A DNA stretch of 7,725 nucleotides, taken from the NCBI GenBank assembly GCA_964498125.1, contig CAZCGE010000104.1:1-7725 (forward strand), read 5' to 3'. Positions 7,019 through 7,725 of this stretch are shown here, piece by piece. The notes beneath the pieces were generated by a model that worked only from the letters and a program-made list of their open reading frames with translations, was not told the origin of the DNA and searched no databases. Every line of letters begins with the position of its first letter. Within the stretch, counting starts at the first letter, position 1. The position numbers were made by a program, and so were the translations under genes. The DNA is from CAMDBL01 sp964498125. Lineage in GTDB: Bacteria > Pseudomonadota > Alphaproteobacteria > Rhizobiales > Hyphomicrobiaceae.

Positions 7019-7050
7019 CGTTTTCGGGCCACATTATTAACTGGTCCGTA

Positions 7051-7071
7051 GTTTGAATCACTGTTCGAATC
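7051..7071. repeat. Paired direct repeats GTTTGAATC / GTTCGAATC in a gene gap
   Basis: GTTTGAATC (7051-7059) and GTTCGAATC (7063-7071) match at 8 of 9 positions, with a 12-bp start-to-start distance. They lie in the 58-bp gap between the DUF5372-like and DUF6788-like genes, in the most AT-rich patch of the unit. A binding site for a regulator or for the recombinase's extra DNA-binding domain is possible but unproven. Confidence 0.25.
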
Positions 7072-7076
7072 ATCGG

Positions 7077-7337
7077 TCAAGCCTTTGTCGATTTACGGGT
7101 GATAAAATCCACGATCGCCGCCAGATCGGCGAGCCCGAGCGCGTGAATGATGAGTGGTTCTTGAACTGCCTCGTGCGGTGCGCCCCAGTCGGTCCATTCC
7201 TGTGGAACGGCAAAGCTGCCGAGATCGGCGTGGCGCAGGCTCACGCAAGCCACGCCGGACACACACCGGATCTTGAGAACGGGAAAGCGCTGGCCACGCA
7301 GCGGATGAAACGGGTGCGTGATCTCAGCCGAACCCAA
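7077..7337 (-). CDS. DUF5372-like accessory protein (y4bD-like)
   Basis: The 86-residue frame contains I-T-H-P-F-H-P-L-R-G-Q-R-F near its start and G-S-F-A-V-P-Q-E-W-T-D-W further on, the two signatures I associate with DUF5372/y4bD proteins. The function is unknown. The start is uncertain: a TTG at 7337 gives L-G-S-A-E-I-T-H-P, with only a weak ribosome-binding site. The frame is open back to 7382, past the unit's right edge, with no ATG. The gene may use a rare start codon or may have lost its original start at the junction. It is the first gene of the minus-strand set. Confidence 0.75.
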   Translation of the reverse strand: MGSAEITHPFHPLRGQRFPVLKIRCVSGVACVSLRHADLGSFAVPQEWTDWGAPHEAVQEPLIIHALGLADLAAIVDFITRKSTKA

Positions 7338-7375
7338 AGGCTCTTTGCCGATCAGTGCAGTTCGATGGGGCCGTG

Positions 7376-7381
7376 CCGACG
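7376..7381 (+). repeat. Right copy of the CCGACG direct repeat
   Basis: CCGACG here reads P-T in the RT frame and continues V-K-D-R-V-V-Q-Q. It matches the copy at 4303-4308. The bases just outside both copies differ, so the shared stretch is exactly 6 bp. Confidence 0.6.
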
Positions 7382-7598
7382 GTCAAGGATCGCGTCGTGC
7401 AGCAGGCGGTCCGTCTCGTGATCGAGCCGATCTTCGAGGCTGGGTTCTCGGACGCAAGCTTCGGCTTTCGGCCGGGCCGGGGATGCGTCGTGCGCATGCA
7501 CGCCTTCGGCATGACGACGCGCTGCGCGAGGTCGCTCGGCTGCTCGAGGAAGGTTACACGCACGTGGTGGACGCCGACCTGCAGAGCTATTTGGATCC
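7376..7598 (+). pseudogene. Group II intron reverse transcriptase, middle fragment (frameshifted and truncated)
   Basis: The fragment resumes the RT with P-T-V-K-D-R-V-V-Q-Q-A-V, then I-E-P-I-F-E-A-G-F and F-G-F-R-P-G-R-G-C (RT block 2). Between about 7487 and 7512 roughly 26 extra bases appear, and the frame changes. Homology continues in another frame as D-A-L-R-E-V-A-R-L-L-E-E-G-Y-T-H-V-V-D-A-D-L-Q-S-Y-L-D, which includes the first catalytic Asp region (block 3). The expected Y-F-D-S-I appears as TTGGATCCATT, consistent with one lost base. Homology then ends. The YADD block, maturase domain and any endonuclease domain are absent. Confidence 0.85.
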
Positions 7599-7619
7599 AT
7601 TGTCATACTGCCCCCTGGT

Positions 7620-7725
7620 TCATGAAGTTTCCTCGAAGAGTTTGCTCTGACGATCTATCACCTTGATGCGGAGTCCTTTTTGCTTGCCGCGCATCACATG
7701 GGCGGCTTCAAGTTCGCCGCGCTTG
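7620..7725 (-). CDS. C-terminal end of an unrecognised protein (partial)
   Basis: On the minus strand a frame enters from the right edge and ends at TGA (7622-7620). It encodes 34 residues with a basic stretch, A-A-H-V-M-R-G-K-Q-K-G-L-R-I-K-V-I-D, and ends K-L-F-E-E-T-S. I do not recognise the family. The opposite strand is also open in codon register from 7626 to the edge but has a stop just before and no good start, so the minus strand is preferred. Its GC3 is lower than that of the left-hand genes. It may belong to another mobile element abutting the truncated intron. Confidence 0.35.
   Translation of the reverse strand, partial: KRGELEAAHVMRGKQKGLRIKVIDRQSKLFEETS

Larger units (their letters stand above)
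4309..7375 (-). mobile_element. Roughly 3.07-kb serine-recombinase mobile unit (y4bABCD-like) inserted in the intron RT
   Basis: RT coding breaks off after P-T at 4308 and resumes with P-T-V-K-D-R at 7376-7390, so the intervening DNA is an insertion. All its genes lie on the minus strand: DUF5372-like, DUF6788-like, a possible small gene, and a large serine recombinase. The recombinase stop codon is only 6 bp from the left junction, and the DUF5372-like frame opens at the right junction, so the unit is very compact. I recall a similar gene set, y4bA-D and its duplicate y4pH-K, on the Rhizobium symbiotic plasmid pNGR234a. No long terminal inverted repeats are visible, as expected for a unit moved by serine recombination rather than by a DDE transposase. 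Confidence 0.7.
3476..7600 (+). mobile_element. Degraded group II intron, interrupted and lacking its 3' end in this window
   Basis: A GTGCG start typical of group II introns occurs at 3476. About 490 bp of structured GC-rich non-coding sequence follows, and then an RT of the intron-encoded type. The RT is split by a foreign unit at about 4309-7375. Intron homology resumes at 7376 and stops near 7598-7600, inside RT block 3. The rest of the RT, the maturase domain and ribozyme domains V and VI are not in the window. They may have been deleted or displaced past the right edge by another insertion beginning about 7601. The intron cannot be active in this form. Confidence 0.75.

Noticed and set aside
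7030..7040. TAATAAT on the minus strand as a -10 element before the DUF6788-like gene
   Set aside because: No matching -35 sequence occurs at a suitable distance, so it is only an AT-rich patch.
1..7725. CRISPR array, tRNA or rRNA
   Set aside because: No regularly spaced repeats and no recognisable tRNA or rRNA sequence were seen on either strand.

Overview
The window is GC-rich DNA with strong coding bias. The gene types, the overall look of the proteins and the mobile elements suggest a rhizobial alphaproteobacterium such as Bradyrhizobium or a relative. That assignment rests on recognition, not on a database search. The layout is a small catabolic locus broken up by mobile DNA.

Left part (1-3160). 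The window opens in the terminus of an IS21-like element (1-139). Its edge interrupts, on the minus strand, a gene for a TRAP-type periplasmic solute-binding protein, of which only the first 92 codons remain (140-415). A divergent pair follows on the plus strand: a small cupin protein (547-1029) and a D-2-hydroxyacid dehydrogenase (1075-2169). A perfect 12-bp palindrome, TTGACATGTCAA, lies between the divergent genes. An SDR oxidoreductase (3160-2402, minus) converges on the dehydrogenase and lacks the usual catalytic Tyr. Carboxylate uptake plus two oxidoreductases and a cupin suggests import and oxidation of an organic acid, but uptake would have been lost with the IS insertion.

Right part (3476-7600). 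This is a degraded group II intron on the plus strand. It has a ribozyme 5' half with a GTGCG start and an intron-encoded reverse transcriptase (RT) that is broken several ways. An 8-bp tandem duplication shifts the frame near the start codon. A roughly 3.07-kb mobile unit sits between the Thr and Val codons of the RT motif GIPT-VKDR. More frame changes follow, and homology stops near 7600 before the YADD active-site block and domains V/VI.

The inserted unit (about 4309-7375) carries three recognisable minus-strand genes: a DUF5372-like protein, a DUF6788-like Cys-containing protein, and a 700-residue large serine recombinase. A fourth small gene, overlapping the recombinase start, is possible. 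The set resembles the duplicated y4bABCD/y4pHIJK cluster I remember from the Rhizobium plasmid pNGR234a. The unit fills its boundaries tightly and is flanked by CCGACG on both sides.

The last ~125 bp hold non-intron DNA with the C-terminal end of an unrecognised minus-strand reading frame. I see no rRNA, tRNA or CRISPR array.
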